Positions 42,501 to 50,713 of a DNA stretch of 64,000 nt are shown piece by piece. The notes under the pieces are model-generated. The model was not told where the DNA came from, made no database searches, and saw only the letters and a program-made list of their open reading frames with translations. The DNA is from UBA5704 sp036380715. GTDB lineage: Bacteria; Acidobacteriota; Thermoanaerobaculia; Multivoradales; UBA5704. The stretch is from the NCBI GenBank assembly GCA_036380715.1, contig DASVEF010000185.1:21666-85665 (forward strand). Reading direction: 5' to 3'. Both the position numbers and the translations under genes were made by a program. Each line of letters starts with the position of its first letter. Within the stretch, counting starts at the first letter, position 1.

Positions 42501-43874
42501 CTACAGGTCGGCTCCCGACCGCCGGATCAGCGCCGCCAGACAGCGACCCGACTCCCGCACGATCTCCTCGAGATCGAGCTGCGTGAGCCGGCCGTCCTCG
42601 ACGAGCAGCTTCCCTCCCACGACCACATGCCGGACCGCGCCTTTGGAAGCTCCGAAGGCGACGACGTCGTGGGGATCGGCCTGGGGGGCGGCCCAGAGCT
42701 CGGGATGGCGGTTCGAGAGGACGACGAGGTCGGCGAGCTTGCCGGGCTCGAGAGTGCCGATCTCGTCCTGTAGGCTGAGAGCCTGGGCTCCCTCGCTGGT
42801 GGCGAGCCGCAGGGCGTCGAGACCGGAGAAGGCGTCGGGGCCGTGCTTGACCTTCTGGAGAAGGGCGGCGAGACGCAGCTCCTGGAAATTGTCGAGGTGG
42901 TTGCTGCAGGCCGCTCCGTCGCAGCCGACCCCGACCGGCACCTTGGCGCGGCGGAGGGCAAGGAGGTCGGCGATGCCGGAGCCGAGCTTCAGGTTGGAGC
43001 TGGGGCAGTGGACGACGCTGAAGCGGTCCGAGCGTACCCGCCCGAGGTGCTCCTCGGTGATCCAGACCCCGTGCGCGAGGCGGAGGTCGGTCGCGAGCAC
43101 GCCCTGATCGGCGAAGTACTCGATCTCGTCCCGTCCCCCCTTGAGCTGGCGGACGGCCAGGGTCTCGTCCCGCTGCTCCAACCCGTGCGTGTGGACCGGC
43201 CAGCCGCGGCGCTCCGCCAGGTCGCGGATCCCTTCCCAGAGCGGATCGGAGCAGGTGAGGATGAAGCGCGGATTGAGGACGTAGCGCAGCCGTCCCTCCC
43301 CGGCGCCGTCGAAGCGGTCCCCCAGGGCCTCGGTCTCAGAGAGCACGGCGTCCGTCTCGCCGCGCAGAGCCGCGGGAAGGGTCTCGCCGGAGTCCATCAG
43401 GCACTGCCCCGCGAAGGCGCGCAGCCCGGAATCCTCGATGGCCTGGAGCAGCCCCCGCGCTCCGGGGCCGATGCCGATGTCCTGAATCGTCGTGGTGCCG
43501 CCGAGGAGGCATTCCGCCGCGCCGAGCATCCCGCACCAGTAGGCGCTCTCGTCGTCGTGCGCGGCTTCAAAAGGCCAGATCCGCTCGCGCAGCCAGTCGA
43601 GCAGGCGCCGCTCCTCGGCGAGGCCGCGGAAGAACGTCTGTCCCAGGTGGAGGTGTCCCTGGATCAGGCCTGGGAGGACCAGGCAGCCGGAGACGTCGAG
43701 CACGCGGGTGCCGGGCGGGGGCTCGGGGATGCCGAGAGAAGCGACGCGGCCGTTTTTCACCAGAAGGTCGGCTCCCCGCAGCACGGTCGCCCCGGCGTCC
43801 AGGGTCAGGATCGTGCCGCCGCGCAGGAGCAGAGAGGGCTCGGTCGAGCTTTTCGAGTCTTCCATGAAGATCAT
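42501..43874 (-). CDS. Amidohydrolase, guanine-deaminase/TRZ-ATZ-like
   Basis: Encodes 457 aa; start at ATG 43874 or 43865. Metal-binding motifs of the ATZ/TRZ/SsnA-type deaminases: GLIQGHLHLGQTFFRG, VHTHGLEQRDE, LAHGVWITEEHL, HCPSSNLKLGSGIADLL, VGCDGAACSNHLDNF. Family members deaminate guanine, S-adenosylhomocysteine or related purines. Its position 30 bases from the divergent allantoinase gene argues for guanine to xanthine. The 260-base gap between it and the barrel operon (42241-42500) holds no gene. Confidence 0.82.
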   Translation of the reverse strand: MIFMEDSKSSTEPSLLLRGGTILTLDAGATVLRGADLLVKNGRVASLGIPEPPPGTRVLDVSGCLVLPGLIQGHLHLGQTFFRGLAEERRLLDWLRERIWPFEAAHDDESAYWCGMLGAAECLLGGTTTIQDIGIGPGARGLLQAIEDSGLRAFAGQCLMDSGETLPAALRGETDAVLSETEALGDRFDGAGEGRLRYVLNPRFILTCSDPLWEGIRDLAERRGWPVHTHGLEQRDETLAVRQLKGGRDEIEYFADQGVLATDLRLAHGVWITEEHLGRVRSDRFSVVHCPSSNLKLGSGIADLLALRRAKVPVGVGCDGAACSNHLDNFQELRLAALLQKVKHGPDAFSGLDALRLATSEGAQALSLQDEIGTLEPGKLADLVVLSNRHPELWAAPQADPHDVVAFGASKGAVRHVVVGGKLLVEDGRLTQLDLEEIVRESGRCLAALIRRSGADL

Positions 43875-43888
43875 GACGCGGTTCCAAT

Positions 43889-43896
43889 CCTATACT
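43889..43896 (+). promoter_or_regulatory. -10 element of the allantoinase operon, in a 30-bp divergent gap
   Basis: TATACT (43891-43896) ends eight bases before ATG 43905. On the other strand a TATAGG hexamer at 43894-43889 lies 14 bases before ATG 43874. The two core promoters overlap, so the operons may compete or share one regulator. No convincing -35 is visible. Confidence 0.45.
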
Positions 43897-43904
43897 GACC
43901 GCCC

Positions 43905-45278
43905 ATGAGCCCGCCCGCTCTCGTCCTCCGCAGCCGTCGTGTGGTACTCCCCGAGGGGATGCGTCCGGCCGCGGTCCACGTCCGCCTGGGGAGGATCGAG
44001 CGCGTCGGTCCCTTGGAGGCCCTCCCCTCGGAGGCCCAGGAGATCGACTGCGGCGATTCCGTGATCATGCCAGGGATCGTGGACTCACACGTCCATGTCA
44101 ACGAGCCGGGGCGGACGGAGTGGGAAGGGTTCGCGACCGCCACTCGCGCCGCGGCCGCGGGCGGGGTCACCGCACTGGTAGACATGCCGCTCAACAGCGT
44201 CCCGGCCACGACCACTCGGCAGGCGCTGCGGGCCAAGCTGGAGGCGACCCGAGGGAAGACGCATATCGACGTCGGATTCTGGGGCGGGGTGGTGCCGGGC
44301 AACACGGGCGAGCTGGCGGGTCTCCTGGACGACGGCGTCCTGGGCTTCAAGGCGTTCCTGGTCCCATCCGGGGTGGAGGAGTTCGAGCACGTCGGGGAGG
44401 CCGACCTCCGCGAGGCTCTTCCCGAGCTTGCCCGCCGGGGCGCCGTGCTCCTCGCTCACGCCGAGCTGCCGGGACCGATCGAGGCCGCGCTCCGGGTCTG
44501 GGAGGGAGCCGGTTCCGAAGAATTCCGCGAATACGGGCGCTATCTGCGCTCGCGGCCGGACGCGGCCGAGGTGGAGGCGATCGATCTGCTCGTGCGACTC
44601 TGCCGGGAGACGGGATGCCGGGTGCACGTGGTCCACCTTTCGTCCACGCAGGCGCTGCCCATCCTGAAGAGAGCGCGGGCGGAGGGATTGCCGGTCACGG
44701 TGGAGACCTGCCCGCATTACCTGACCTTCGCGGCCGAGGAGATTCCCGACGGAGCAGTCGCCTTCAAATGCGCTCCTCCTGTCCGTTCGCGCGAAAACCG
44801 GGAGCGCCTGTGGGAAGCTCTGCGCGAGGGGATCATCGACCTGGTGGCCACCGACCACTCGCCGTGCCCTCCCGAGCTGAAGAAGATCGAGACCGGCGAC
44901 TTCCTCCGCGCCTGGGGAGGGATCTCGTCTCTTCAGCTCACGCTTCCGGTGGTCTGGACCGGAGCCCGGGAGCGCGGCTTCACGCACGAGAACCTGGCGA
45001 GGTGGATGTGCGCCGGCCCCGCGCGGCTGGCCGGATTGGAGGACCGGAAGGGGAAGATCGCGGAGGGATACGACGCCGACCTGGTGGTCTGGGACCCCGA
45101 GGCGAGCTTCCGGGTCGAGCCCGAGAGGCTGCACCACCGTCACAAGCTGACCCCGTACGCCGGCCGGACGCTGTATGGGGTGGTCCGGAGAACCATTCTG
45201 AGAGGAGAAACGGTCTACCATGACGGCGAGCTGACGCAGGAGCCGATGGGGAGACCGATTCTGAGAGGCGGGCGATGA
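43905..45278 (+). CDS. allB: Allantoinase
   Basis: Encodes 457 aa. Opens the ring of allantoin to allantoate. Cyclic-amidohydrolase motifs: MPGIVDSHVHVNEPGRTEWEG (metal HxH), AAAAGGVTALVDMPLNSVPAT, GFKAFLVPSGVEEF (carbamylated Lys), LLAHAELPGP, VHVVHLSS, CPHYLTF, ATDHSPCPPELK. NSVPATTT and the missing hydantoinase signature favour allantoinase over dihydropyrimidinase. It is the first gene of an operon in which each following start overlaps or nearly touches the previous stop. Confidence 0.95.
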   Translation: MSPPALVLRSRRVVLPEGMRPAAVHVRLGRIERVGPLEALPSEAQEIDCGDSVIMPGIVDSHVHVNEPGRTEWEGFATATRAAAAGGVTALVDMPLNSVPATTTRQALRAKLEATRGKTHIDVGFWGGVVPGNTGELAGLLDDGVLGFKAFLVPSGVEEFEHVGEADLREALPELARRGAVLLAHAELPGPIEAALRVWEGAGSEEFREYGRYLRSRPDAAEVEAIDLLVRLCRETGCRVHVVHLSSTQALPILKRARAEGLPVTVETCPHYLTFAAEEIPDGAVAFKCAPPVRSRENRERLWEALREGIIDLVATDHSPCPPELKKIETGDFLRAWGGISSLQLTLPVVWTGARERGFTHENLARWMCAGPARLAGLEDRKGKIAEGYDADLVVWDPEASFRVEPERLHHRHKLTPYAGRTLYGVVRRTILRGETVYHDGELTQEPMGRPILRGGR

Positions 45279-46768
45279 GCGACTTTACCGATCTCGTGGA
45301 CCTGGCCGCCGAGCGGCTGGGCGGCGCGGTGCTCGCGGCCAACGACGAATTCTTCGCGCCCAAGGAGAACCTCCTGAAGGCGGCGGAGGCGGTCTGGGCC
45401 GAGGGGAAGTACACCGACGTCGGCAAGTGGATGGACGGCTGGGAGACCCGCCGCCGGCGCGAGCCCGGCTACGACTGGTGCATCGTGCGCCTCGGCCTGC
45501 CCGGGGTGCCGCGGGGGGTCGTGGTCGACACCAGCTACTTCCGCGGCAACTACCCCGAATCGTGCTCCCTCGAAGCCTGCGCGGTCGAAGGGCATCCGAC
45601 GCTCGAGGAGCTGAGCAGCGTCGCGTGGACCGAGATCCTGCCGCGCTCGCCGCTCGAAGGGCACGCGAAGAACCGCTTTCCGATCGAACGACCGATCGAA
45701 AGGCCCATCGAAAGAGATACCGGCCGGGTCACGCACCTCCGCCTCAATATCTTCCCGGACGGCGGCGTAGCGCGTTTACGGGTCTACGGCGAGGTCGCGC
45801 CGGATTGGACGCGGCTCCTGCGGCGGCGGAGCGAGATCGACCTCGCCGGAGTCGAGAACGGCGGCGCCGTCCTCTCTTGCAGCGACATGTTCTTCGGCAA
45901 CCGGCACAACCTGATCCTTCCGGGTCCTTCGCTGGGCATGCACGACGGCTGGGAGACCAGGCGGCGGCGGGGGCCCGGCCACGACTGGGCGATCGTGAAG
46001 CTGGGGACGCGCGCCGCGATCCAGCGGGCCGAGGTGGACACCTCGCATTTCAAGGGCAACGCTCCTGGAAGCTGCACGATCGAAGCCTGCGACGAGCCCG
46101 GAGCCGCGGCCTCGCAGCTCGCATCCGAAAGCTTCAGCGGCTGGCGGGAGATCCTGCCGCGGACCCCTCTGCGCCCGCAAACCCGGCACCTCTTCGACGA
46201 GCTCGCGGCGGCGGGTCCGTTCACCCACGCGCGGCTCAACATCTATCCCGACGGAGGCGTGGCGCGGCTGCGGCTGTTCGGCATCGTCACCTCGGTGGAC
46301 TGGCTGAACGCGCTGCCGTCCGTCGAGGCGGAGAGGGCGCTCCTCGCCTGCTGCGGCTCGAAGACGTGGGCACGCCGGATGGCGGCGAGCCGTCCGTTCA
46401 AGGACAAGGCCGATCTCGTGAGGATGTCCGACGGGATCTGGCGGAGCCTGGACCCGGCGGACTGGCTGGAAGCCTTCGCCGCGCATCCCCGCATCGGAGA
46501 GAAGGGGAGCCGGTGGTCCGAGCAGGAGCAGTCTGGAGCCCGGGGCGCGAGCGCGGACACTCTCACCGAGCTGGCGGAGGCCAACCGGCGCTACGAATCC
46601 CGTTTCGGTCACATTTTCATCGTCTGCGCCACCGGCAGGAGCGCGGGGGAGATGCTGGCCCTGCTCCAGGAACGGATCGGTAACCATCCCGACGCCGAGC
46701 TGCGCGTCGCCGCCGAAGAGCAGCGCAAGATCACGAATCTCAGACTGGAGAAACTGTTGCCGTCATGA
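45275..46768 (+). CDS. Allantoicase fused to OHCU decarboxylase (UraD)
   Basis: Encodes 497 aa and overlaps allB by ATGA. Residues 1 to about 340 hold two allantoicase repeats: KWMDGWETRRRREPGYDWCIVRLG, VVDTSYFRGNYPESCSLEAC and, in the second, HDGWETRRRRGPGHDWAIVKLG, VDTSHFKGNAPGSCTIEAC (quoted in parts). Residues about 345-497 form UraD, with AAHPRIGEKG, NRRYESRFGHIFIVCATG and EEQRKITNLRLEKLL. The enzyme would convert allantoate to ureidoglycolate and urea, and OHCU stereoselectively to S-allantoin. Both domains look complete. Confidence 0.93.
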   Translation: MSDFTDLVDLAAERLGGAVLAANDEFFAPKENLLKAAEAVWAEGKYTDVGKWMDGWETRRRREPGYDWCIVRLGLPGVPRGVVVDTSYFRGNYPESCSLEACAVEGHPTLEELSSVAWTEILPRSPLEGHAKNRFPIERPIERPIERDTGRVTHLRLNIFPDGGVARLRVYGEVAPDWTRLLRRRSEIDLAGVENGGAVLSCSDMFFGNRHNLILPGPSLGMHDGWETRRRRGPGHDWAIVKLGTRAAIQRAEVDTSHFKGNAPGSCTIEACDEPGAAASQLASESFSGWREILPRTPLRPQTRHLFDELAAAGPFTHARLNIYPDGGVARLRLFGIVTSVDWLNALPSVEAERALLACCGSKTWARRMAASRPFKDKADLVRMSDGIWRSLDPADWLEAFAAHPRIGEKGSRWSEQEQSGARGASADTLTELAEANRRYESRFGHIFIVCATGRSAGEMLALLQERIGNHPDAELRVAAEEQRKITNLRLEKLLPS

Positions 46769-47106
46769 ACGGGATCACCACGCACGTCCTCGACACTTCG
46801 CGCGGCCGGCCGGCGAGCGGAGTCCCCGTCGTCCTGGAGATCCGGTCAGGCGCCGAGTGGTGGGAGATCGGAAGGGGAGAGACCGACTCCGACGGCCGCG
46901 TCCGGCAGCTCCTGCCGGACAGGTCGCTGCTGTCCGCGGGCACCTACCGTCTCACGTTCAACGTTGGAAAGTATTTCGAATCGCGTGGCGTCGAGAGCTT
47001 CTATCCCGAAGCCTCGATCGTCTTCGTCATCCGGGACGCGGCGCAGCACTATCACGTGCCACTCCTGTTGAGCCCTTACGGCTATTCGACCTACCGGGGG
47101 AGCTGA
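46765..47106 (+). CDS. uraH: 5-Hydroxyisourate hydrolase (transthyretin-like)
   Basis: Encodes 113 aa and overlaps the fusion gene by ATGA. Family marks: ITTHVLDTSRGRPASGVPV at the start, TDSDGRVRQLL, and the C-terminal tetrapeptide YRGS, the active-site signature separating HIU hydrolase from transthyretin. Hydrolyses 5-hydroxyisourate to OHCU. No periplasmic signal, so it is cytoplasmic. Confidence 0.97.
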   Translation: MNGITTHVLDTSRGRPASGVPVVLEIRSGAEWWEIGRGETDSDGRVRQLLPDRSLLSAGTYRLTFNVGKYFESRGVESFYPEASIVFVIRDAAQHYHVPLLLSPYGYSTYRGS

Positions 47107-47108
47107 GC

Positions 47109-48062
47109 ATGCCGGTCACGGTGATCGAAAACGGTTATGGAAAGCAGGCCGTGCGCCTGGTGACCGTCCGGCGCGGGGCGGACGTCCACGAGATGAAGGA
47201 CGTCACGGTCGCGATCCGTCTCGAAGGGGACTTCGTGACGGCCTACACGGAAGGGGACAACAGCAAGGTGCTCCCCACGGACACCATGAAGAACACGGTC
47301 TACGCGCTGGCCGCCGATCACCCCTTCGACGACATCGAAGACTTCGGCCTCACGCTGACCGATCACTTTCTACAGGCCAGCCCGCAGGCGACGCAGGCCC
47401 GCGTGGAGCTGGCCGAGCATCTGTGGGAACGCATCGAGAAGTCGGGCCTGCCGCATCCGCACGCCTTCCAGCAGGCGGGGAGCGAGAGGCGGACCGCCAT
47501 GGTGACGCGCGACCGGGACGGCGTCCGCGTGCTGGCCGGCATCGAAGACCTCGTGGTGATGAAGACCGCGAAATCCGCCTTCAAAGGTTTTCCGCGCGAC
47601 CGCTACACGACCCTGAAGGAGACTTCGGATCGCATTCTCGCCACGGCGGTCCGGGCGACCTGGCGGTATTCGCGCCCCTACGTCCCCTTCGGCACCCTCT
47701 GGCGCGAGGTGCGGCGCATCCTGCTGGAAACCTTCGCGGACCACGACAGCCTCTCGGTCCAGCACACCCTCTACGCCATGGGCGAAGCGGTCCTGGAGAC
47801 GCTGGATGTCGAAGAGATCCACATCTCCATGCCCAACAAGCACCACATCCCCGTGGACCTCACCCCCTTCGGGCTGGAGAACCGCAACGAGGTCTTCGTA
47901 GCGACCCCGGAGCCGTATGGGCTAATCGAGGCGACGGTGAAGAGGGGTTCAAATCTTGAGAAGGATATTCAGCGCGGACTGACGGATGTCGAAGCGGGGA
48001 GTGTCGTGCCCCACGAAGTGGCCCGCGCTCGCCTCCTTTCCCGCTACGAAGAGGAGCCCTGA
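47109..48062 (+). CDS. Urate oxidase (uricase)
   Basis: Encodes 317 aa, two bases after uraH. Cofactor-free urate oxidation to 5-hydroxyisourate. Motifs: NSKVLPTDTMKNTVYAL (catalytic Thr and Lys nearby), VMKTAKSAFKGFPRDRYTTL, SVQHTLYAMGEAVLE and NKHHIPVDLTPFGLENRNEVF (quoted in parts). The C-terminus ends LLSRYEEEP without a peroxisomal-type tail. Its stop is three bases from the convergent DUF6986 gene, so the two operons meet tail to tail. Confidence 0.97.
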   Translation: MPVTVIENGYGKQAVRLVTVRRGADVHEMKDVTVAIRLEGDFVTAYTEGDNSKVLPTDTMKNTVYALAADHPFDDIEDFGLTLTDHFLQASPQATQARVELAEHLWERIEKSGLPHPHAFQQAGSERRTAMVTRDRDGVRVLAGIEDLVVMKTAKSAFKGFPRDRYTTLKETSDRILATAVRATWRYSRPYVPFGTLWREVRRILLETFADHDSLSVQHTLYAMGEAVLETLDVEEIHISMPNKHHIPVDLTPFGLENRNEVFVATPEPYGLIEATVKRGSNLEKDIQRGLTDVEAGSVVPHEVARARLLSRYEEEP

Positions 48063-48065
48063 TCC

Positions 48066-49415
48066 TCATCCCCGCCGGTTCTTCAGGATCTTTACGAACG
48101 ACCGTCCCCGCAGCTCTTCGAGAGTCAGTCCCGAGCGCTTCAGCGCCTCCTCTTCCGTGATCGCGCCGCAGTTGACGGCGCGGAGGAAGTAGTTGAGGAG
48201 GCCCTGGCCGGTGGCGGCGTCGTCGAAGACCTCTCCGACGAGGGTCGCCTGAGCGGCTTTCTGGACGAAGTTGCGAAGGCGGTCGGAGGCGGCGTCGAGC
48301 CCTTCCAGGAAGAACTCGAAGACCGTGGCGTAGCGGGTGACGAGTTGCGCCGGGTGCAGGTCCCAGCCCTGGTAGAAGCCGCCCACGAGGGAGTGCCGGA
48401 CGTGGTCGTGGTGCAGGCGCCAGGCCCGGTGCACGACTTCGCGGTTCTCTTCGAGCTGCACCGCGGTGAGCGGAGGACCGTCTTTGGCGGCGCGGTGCGG
48501 CGGCACGGGCAGGACGTTCGTGGCCCCGTCCGAGATCCAAAGGCCGGTGCCGGCGTAGGCGACCTGCATCATGTGCTTGGCGAAATCGCAGACCGGATGG
48601 GTCATGGTCTGATGGGCCGCCGTGATGTTGGAGGAGGCGGTGTAGTCGTAGGTTCCGAAGTGCGCCGCCACGCAGCGCCCGCGCGCCGCCTCCACTAGAA
48701 GCGGCAGGTTCGATCCGCCCCGCTCGTTCAGGATCGCCTGCGGAGTTTCGATCATGATTTCGAGGTGAAGAGCGCCTTCAGGAAGACCCAGCGCCGGCTC
48801 GAGGCGGTCGAAGAGGTCGGCGAGCGCGGTGACGTGCTCGGGAATCGTCACCTTGGGGAGCGTGACGACGAAGCCCTCCGGCAGCCGGCCGCCCGTCTCC
48901 CGCACGAGCGTCGTGAGGAAGAGGTCGAGGGTGCGGACGGCACGCTCCCGCAGCTCCTCGGTAAAAGGCTTGATGCGGATGCCGACGAACGGAGGCAGAG
49001 TGTCGGCTGCCAATCCCACGGCCATTTCGCGGGCGGCGGCCTCGGCGTGCCCGTCCTCCTCCGGGTCCGGCCGGTTGCCGTAGCCGTCCTCGAAGTCGGC
49101 GCGGAAGTCCTCGACCGGCTCGCGGCGCAGCTTCTCCGCCACCCGGGCGTGGATCGTGGGGGCGAGCGCCTTCGGCAGGCCGGCGGCCTGAGCGAGATCC
49201 TGGGGAGTCGAGGCGTACTCTTCGAGAGAGCGGAGGGCCAGGTTCCCCAGCTTGGCCGCGGCGTCCGACTTGAACAGGTGCGCTCCGCCATAGACGGTGT
49301 GGACCGGCTGCCGCCGCCCGGTCTCCCCGGGATAGCGCCGGGCAAAGGCGAGGTTGGCGCCGCACAGGCGCTCGAAGACGTCGCCGAGCGAATCGGCTGT
49401 CAGGGATGTCGGCAT
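48066..49415 (-). CDS. DUF6986 aldolase-like protein (CitE/HpcH-related)
   Basis: Encodes 449 aa. AGGAG lies six bases before ATG 49415, and xdhB ends nine bases upstream, so it is the last gene of the xdh operon. Sequence blocks: YGGAHLFKSDAAAKLGNLA, FRADFEDGYGNRPDPEEDGH, VTLPKVTIPEHVTALADL, HLEIMIETPQAIL, CVAAHFGTYDYTASSNITAAHQT, with acidic residues as in the CitE/HpcH/malate-synthase-type metal site. The family is found beside ureide genes; I infer it condenses glyoxylate released from ureidoglycolate. Not experimentally supported here. Confidence 0.75.
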   Translation of the reverse strand: MPTSLTADSLGDVFERLCGANLAFARRYPGETGRRQPVHTVYGGAHLFKSDAAAKLGNLALRSLEEYASTPQDLAQAAGLPKALAPTIHARVAEKLRREPVEDFRADFEDGYGNRPDPEEDGHAEAAAREMAVGLAADTLPPFVGIRIKPFTEELRERAVRTLDLFLTTLVRETGGRLPEGFVVTLPKVTIPEHVTALADLFDRLEPALGLPEGALHLEIMIETPQAILNERGGSNLPLLVEAARGRCVAAHFGTYDYTASSNITAAHQTMTHPVCDFAKHMMQVAYAGTGLWISDGATNVLPVPPHRAAKDGPPLTAVQLEENREVVHRAWRLHHDHVRHSLVGGFYQGWDLHPAQLVTRYATVFEFFLEGLDAASDRLRNFVQKAAQATLVGEVFDDAATGQGLLNYFLRAVNCGAITEEEALKRSGLTLEELRGRSFVKILKNRRG

Positions 49416-49424
49416 TCGGCTCTC

Positions 49425-50261
49425 CTATCGGATCCCCAGCACCATCCGCCGCACGACCCGCTCCAAGGCGAACCGGCGGTAGTCCGCGGTCGAGCGGACG
49501 TCGTCGATCGGCGTGACCCCCCGCGCCGCCTCCCGACCGGCGAGGTCCGCGGCCTCGGCACCGGGAGCCATCCCCCGGACCGCCTCCTCGGCGGCGCGCA
49601 GGCGGACAGGGGTGGCGGCGACGCTCCCGGCGGCCAGGCGAAGCTCTGCGATCCGGCCGTCCGCGACTTGGCCGACCATGGCCACGACCACCTTCGAGAT
49701 CGATTGCGCTTCCCGGGTCCCCACTTTCCGGAAGTTCTGGACGGAGCCTTCCGGGAGGTGGGGGAGGCGGACGCGGACGATGATCTCTCCGGGTTCCAGG
49801 GCGGTCTTGCGGTAGCCGGTGTGGAAGTCGGTGTAGGGGATCTCGCGCGGACCGCGCGGGCCGGCCGCCACGACGACAGCTTCCAGAGCGAGGAGCACGG
49901 GCAGGGAGTCTCCCGCGGGGCTGGCGTTCGCCATGTTGCCGCCCAGGGTGGCGCGGTTCTGGATCTGCCAGCCGCCCACCTGCGAGGCGGCTTCGGCCAG
50001 GGCCGGGAAGGCGGCGCGGACCTCGGGCGAGCGGCGGATCTCGTCGAAGGTCGTGGCGGCGCCGATCTCCAGCCCTCCCTCGGTCTCGCGGATGCCGCGC
50101 AGCTCGGGGACCCCCAGCAGATCGATCACCCGCTCCATCTGGTGCAGCGCCTCGGGGCCGCGGACCATGAGGTCGGTGCAGCCTGCCACGGGAACCAGGC
50201 CGGGGTCTCCCTCCAGGTGACGGACCGCCTCGTCCAGGGAGCGTGGGCGGAGAGCGATCAC
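49425..50261 (-). CDS. xdhB: Xanthine dehydrogenase FAD-binding subunit
   Basis: Encodes 278 aa with GTG start at 50261, overlapping the Fe-S gene by GTGA. FAD-binding features: LVPVAGCTDLMVRG, LEIGAATTFDEIR, VGGWQIQNRATLGGNMANASPAGDSLPVLLAL (in parts) and DFHTGYRKTALEPGEIIV. It carries electrons from the Fe-S clusters to NAD. Confidence 0.95.
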   Translation of the reverse strand: MIALRPRSLDEAVRHLEGDPGLVPVAGCTDLMVRGPEALHQMERVIDLLGVPELRGIRETEGGLEIGAATTFDEIRRSPEVRAAFPALAEAASQVGGWQIQNRATLGGNMANASPAGDSLPVLLALEAVVVAAGPRGPREIPYTDFHTGYRKTALEPGEIIVRVRLPHLPEGSVQNFRKVGTREAQSISKVVVAMVGQVADGRIAELRLAAGSVAATPVRLRAAEEAVRGMAPGAEAADLAGREAARGVTPIDDVRSTADYRRFALERVVRRMVLGIR

Positions 50262-50713
50262 CGCGACGGCTCCTCGGGGAGGAGCGCGCGCAGGATCCCC
50301 TCGTAGCCCGTGCACCGGCAGAGGTTGCCGGCGAGCGCCTCCCGGGCCTCCTCGCGGCTCGGCGACGGGTTGTCTTGCAGAAGAGCCCAGGCGGTCACGA
50401 TAATGCCGGGCGTGCAGGCGCCGCACTGGACGCCGCCGGTCTCCACGAATTTTTCCAGGAAAGCGCGCGCCGGACCCTCGGCGATCCCTTCGACCGTCTC
50501 GATCCGCCGCCCTTCGCACTGGAAGCGCGGCACCAGGCAGGAGAGAACAGGCTCGCCGTCCATCAGCACCGTGCAGGCGCCGCACTCCCCCTCGCCGCAC
50601 CCTTCTTTGGTGCCGGTCAGGCCGAGCTGCTGCCGCAGCACGTCCAGGAGGCGATCCATCGGATGGCCGTCGACCTCAGTGGATTGTCCGTTAAGGGTGA
50701 AGGTGGTCTTCAT
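50258..50713 (-). CDS. xdhC: Xanthine dehydrogenase 2Fe-2S subunit
   Basis: Encodes 151 aa. All eight cluster cysteines are visible: GCGEGECGACTVLMDG with the following SCLVP, and GGVQCGACTPGIIV with NLCRCTGYEGIL. It overlaps the Mo-subunit gene by ATGA. Confidence 0.97.
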   Translation of the reverse strand: MKTTFTLNGQSTEVDGHPMDRLLDVLRQQLGLTGTKEGCGEGECGACTVLMDGEPVLSCLVPRFQCEGRRIETVEGIAEGPARAFLEKFVETGGVQCGACTPGIIVTAWALLQDNPSPSREEAREALAGNLCRCTGYEGILRALLPEEPSR

